NCBI GenBank assembly: GCA_031287585.1
Contig: JAITST010000252.1
Location: 1 to 8,235, forward strand
Length of the DNA: 8,235 nucleotides
Source: Planctomycetaceae bacterium
Lineage (GTDB): Bacteria > Planctomycetota > Planctomycetia > Pirellulales > Thermoguttaceae
Direction: 5' to 3'
A model generated the notes under the pieces. It ran no database searches. It was not told the DNA's origin and was given only the letters and a program-made list of their open reading frames with translations. The first letter of the stretch is position 1. Each line of letters opens with the position of its first letter. A program made the position numbers and the translations under genes. Below, piece after piece: positions 6,844-8,235 of the stretch.

Positions 6844-7890
6844 ATGTGGAATAAAAATACAACCAAAACACTCGCGGGATATTTTTACGGTAAAACCAAA
6901 CCGCCGTTAATATCTCGGTTAGAACTGCCGTTTCAACAGGTTGACGCGACACAACTTGCGAATGAACAGGAATCGGATGAGGTAACGTATGACGTAATTG
7001 ACGATTTTTCAGAAACACAAATCAAGTGCGAACCGGAACCGGATGAAGAGTATGAACCGGATTTTAACAAAGTGCGAGAATTTTTGCGGTGGCTTAACGA
7101 ATCTCGCGGAGAACTTGCGGTAATTGATGACGGGTTGCCGAAGGTTGGGCTTTATCAGGTTTTCGAGGCACTTACTTCGCAGCGTCAGGAGTTGAAACTG
7201 TTCACCAAATCAAGCCGTCAAACACAAACGTTGATGGAAAATGTTATCACGGAAACAACGAAGTCGCTCGAAGAATTGAATAGTATTAAAGTAAAACGTA
7301 ACAATTTCAAACGGCAAATCACGGAACAATTTACGAAAACATTTTGTTCTCAGTTGATGGAAATTGACGAATCACTCTTACGCGGTTTTGCGGCAGCGGA
7401 CTCGTTGATCGCTCATCTCAACGGCTTGGTCGTTCGCCGTTTTGATTTAGTTGCGGCAGCGTATTGTGACGGTCTTTCGTTGTGGGATAGGTTGTTTCAC
7501 AGAAGGGCGTTGCGGCGGTTTGTGGAACGGAACAGAGAAACGATTGTTGCGGATTTTATGTCGGCGATAGAACAGTTTCAAAAAGGTTTTTCGATAATCG
7601 CCGAACGAATAAACCGCACGATGGATAACTATGAGTTAATCCGTATCTACCCGGCGGGCAACGAATTTGACCCCGAAACGATGAATGTTATTTCGACAGT
7701 AGAAACCGATTTATTACCGGAAGGACGTGTTGTTGAAGTGATACGTCCGGGTTATGTACGTAACGATGTAGTGCTGCGGTTCGCGGATGTGACTGTTGCA
7801 AAACAGAAAACTCAAACTAATAATGAAACAGCAAAAGACACTCGTTGTTTTTGGGGACGCTGTTTATCTTTTTGTTTATTCCGTAAATAA
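6844..7890 (+). CDS. long divergent GrpE-family nucleotide-exchange factor
   Basis: GrpE proteins drive ADP release from Hsp70. The diagnostic part is the C-terminal beta domain at about 266-320: IRIYPAGNEFDPETMNVIS, then VVEVIRPGYVRNDVVLRFADVTVA, matching GrpE closely. A long helical region precedes it, starting at GLYQVFEALTSQRQELKL (102-119), where GrpE coiled coils often begin. An arginine-rich stretch (216-225) interrupts the helices. The N-terminus (1-78) is low-complexity and acidic (EPEPDEEYEPD at 63-73). The length of 348 is far above the roughly 200 of housekeeping GrpE, so this is probably a specialised paralogue. The last 14 residues carry three cysteines and several aromatics (C335, C340, C344), unusual for the family. 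The start has no Shine-Dalgarno, so a later start is possible. It is the last gene of the operon, and no Hsp70 gene follows in the window. Confidence 0.88.
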   Translation: MWNKNTTKTLAGYFYGKTKPPLISRLELPFQQVDATQLANEQESDEVTYDVIDDFSETQIKCEPEPDEEYEPDFNKVREFLRWLNESRGELAVIDDGLPKVGLYQVFEALTSQRQELKLFTKSSRQTQTLMENVITETTKSLEELNSIKVKRNNFKRQITEQFTKTFCSQLMEIDESLLRGFAAADSLIAHLNGLVVRRFDLVAAAYCDGLSLWDRLFHRRALRRFVERNRETIVADFMSAIEQFQKGFSIIAERINRTMDNYELIRIYPAGNEFDPETMNVISTVETDLLPEGRVVEVIRPGYVRNDVVLRFADVTVAKQKTQTNNETAKDTRCFWGRCLSFCLFRK

Positions 7891-7907
7891 TTTCCCATTT
7901 CACAACT

Positions 7908-7940
7908 GAAAATCATTCGCGTCGTGATGTAGCCGTAACC
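7908..7940 (+). repeat. direct repeat A, copy 1
   Basis: It starts GAAAATCATTCGCG and ends CGTAACC. It aligns without gaps to 8029-8061, with 26 of 33 positions identical and all seven differences transitions. The copies start 121 bases apart. Confidence 0.7.
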
Positions 7941-8008
7941 AAACATACATGGATAAACAAATGATACACTCCTACTTAGCATCCGTCAGATAATAACTCG
8001 TCCAAATT

Positions 8009-8033
8009 TTTTCTGTCTGAACACGATAGAAAA
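8009..8033 (+). terminator. 9-bp hairpin, possible operon terminator
   Basis: TTTTCTGTC, loop TGAACAC, GATAGAAAA pairs over 9 bp with one G-T pair. AT-rich bases flank it on both sides, but the downstream T-run is broken (TTGTTTG). It is the nearest reasonable hairpin for ending the operon, about 120 bases after the GrpE stop. Its right arm overlaps the start of repeat A copy 2. Confidence 0.3.
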
Positions 8034-8061
8034 TTGTTTGTGTCGCGATGTAATCGTAACC
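8029..8061 (+). repeat. direct repeat A, copy 2
   Basis: It starts GAAAATTGTTTGTG and ends CGTAACC, and is the second copy of the 33-base repeat. This copy contains CGAT-GTA-ATCG, a small hairpin that copy 1 has lost. Confidence 0.7.
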
Positions 8062-8127
8062 CGAAATGTTGATTATTGAACATCAAAAACGTATCGGGAG
8101 ATGCTTGTCGTCAAGGAACAACGCAAA

Positions 8128-8175
8128 TCCTTACCCCGTAGGGGTTAAACATGGATAACCCCTACGGGGTAAGGA
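8128..8175. repeat. perfect 20-bp inverted repeat with 8-base loop
   Basis: TCCTTACCCCGTAGGGGTTA (8128-8147) and its exact reverse complement (8156-8175) flank the loop AACATGGA. Each arm also contains its own small palindrome, ACCCC-GTA-GGGGT, so it can form one long hairpin or two short ones. No T-run follows on either strand, which argues against a standard terminator. It resembles small interspersed palindromic elements. Confidence 0.85.
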
Positions 8176-8235
8176 CTCTTTGTCAACATCTATTAAGTGG
8201 TAATGTAAGTAGCGCATCCGTCGCCTATTGCTCTG

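Larger units (their letters stand above)
7891..8235. other. repeat-rich intergenic region, no convincing gene
   Basis: These 345 bases have no open frame with start signals on either strand. They contain two copies of a 33-base direct repeat, a 9-bp hairpin, a perfect 20-bp inverted repeat, and two short words occurring twice (acatggataa at 7947 and 8149; gcatccgtc at 7979 and 8214). A short leftward frame from 7946 into the end of the GrpE gene (44 codons) and a start-less leftward frame over 8061-7975 were considered and not called. Confidence 0.6.

Noticed and set aside
7812..7946. Leftward 44-codon frame overlapping the end of the GrpE gene
   Set aside because: It has no Shine-Dalgarno, and most of it is antisense to the GrpE tail. 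Its start lies in repeat A, whose other copy does not preserve the protein sequence.
7975..8061. Leftward frame reading GYDYIATQTIFYRV to a TAG
   Set aside because: There is no start codon between the upstream TGA and the TAG, and the parallel frame in repeat A copy 1 differs at most changed codons. It is treated as a non-coding repeat.
8128..8175. Calling the 20-bp inverted repeat an intrinsic terminator
   Set aside because: Neither strand has a T-run next to the stem, and it lies about 240 bases past the operon's last stop codon.

Overview
The window is an AT-leaning bacterial chromosome segment that I read as planctomycete, probably a host- or gut-associated lineage. This assignment is inference. 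It rests on the style of the prolyl-tRNA synthetase, on a SelA-like protein, and above all on a TPR / J-like / long GrpE gene cluster that I associate with Planctomycetes. Most starts have no Shine-Dalgarno sequence. No tRNA, rRNA, CRISPR array, transposase or phage gene is visible.

Layout. Positions 1-73 probably hold the first codons of a leftward gene that runs off the left edge. It is divergent from proS (259-2013, rightward) across a roughly 185-base control region. proS is followed by a good intrinsic terminator (2070-2093). A free-standing gene for a full-length SelA-family PLP protein (2254-3591) follows; it keeps the PLP lysine but has lost most arginine and glycine signatures of selenocysteine synthase. 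A weak terminator and a promoter overlapped by a perfect inverted repeat separate it from a three-gene rightward operon: an 892-residue helical-repeat (TPR-like) protein (3777-6455), a 95-residue J-domain-like protein with a broken HPD motif (6513-6800), and a long divergent GrpE (6844-7890). The last 345 bases carry no convincing gene. They hold a diverged direct repeat, a hairpin and a perfect 20-bp inverted repeat.

How it fits together. proS is housekeeping. The TPR-J-GrpE operon looks like a specialised Hsp70 co-chaperone set: an adaptor, a J-like protein and a nucleotide-exchange factor. No Hsp70 gene lies beside it here, so its partner must be encoded outside the window. The SelA-like protein is best read as a paralogue of unknown substrate rather than as evidence for selenocysteine synthesis.

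The points most worth a second look are the active-site erosion in the SelA-like protein, the Hsp70-less co-chaperone operon with its HPD-to-PPE J protein, a palindromic element shared by two promoter regions, and the layered repeats in the right-hand intergenic region.
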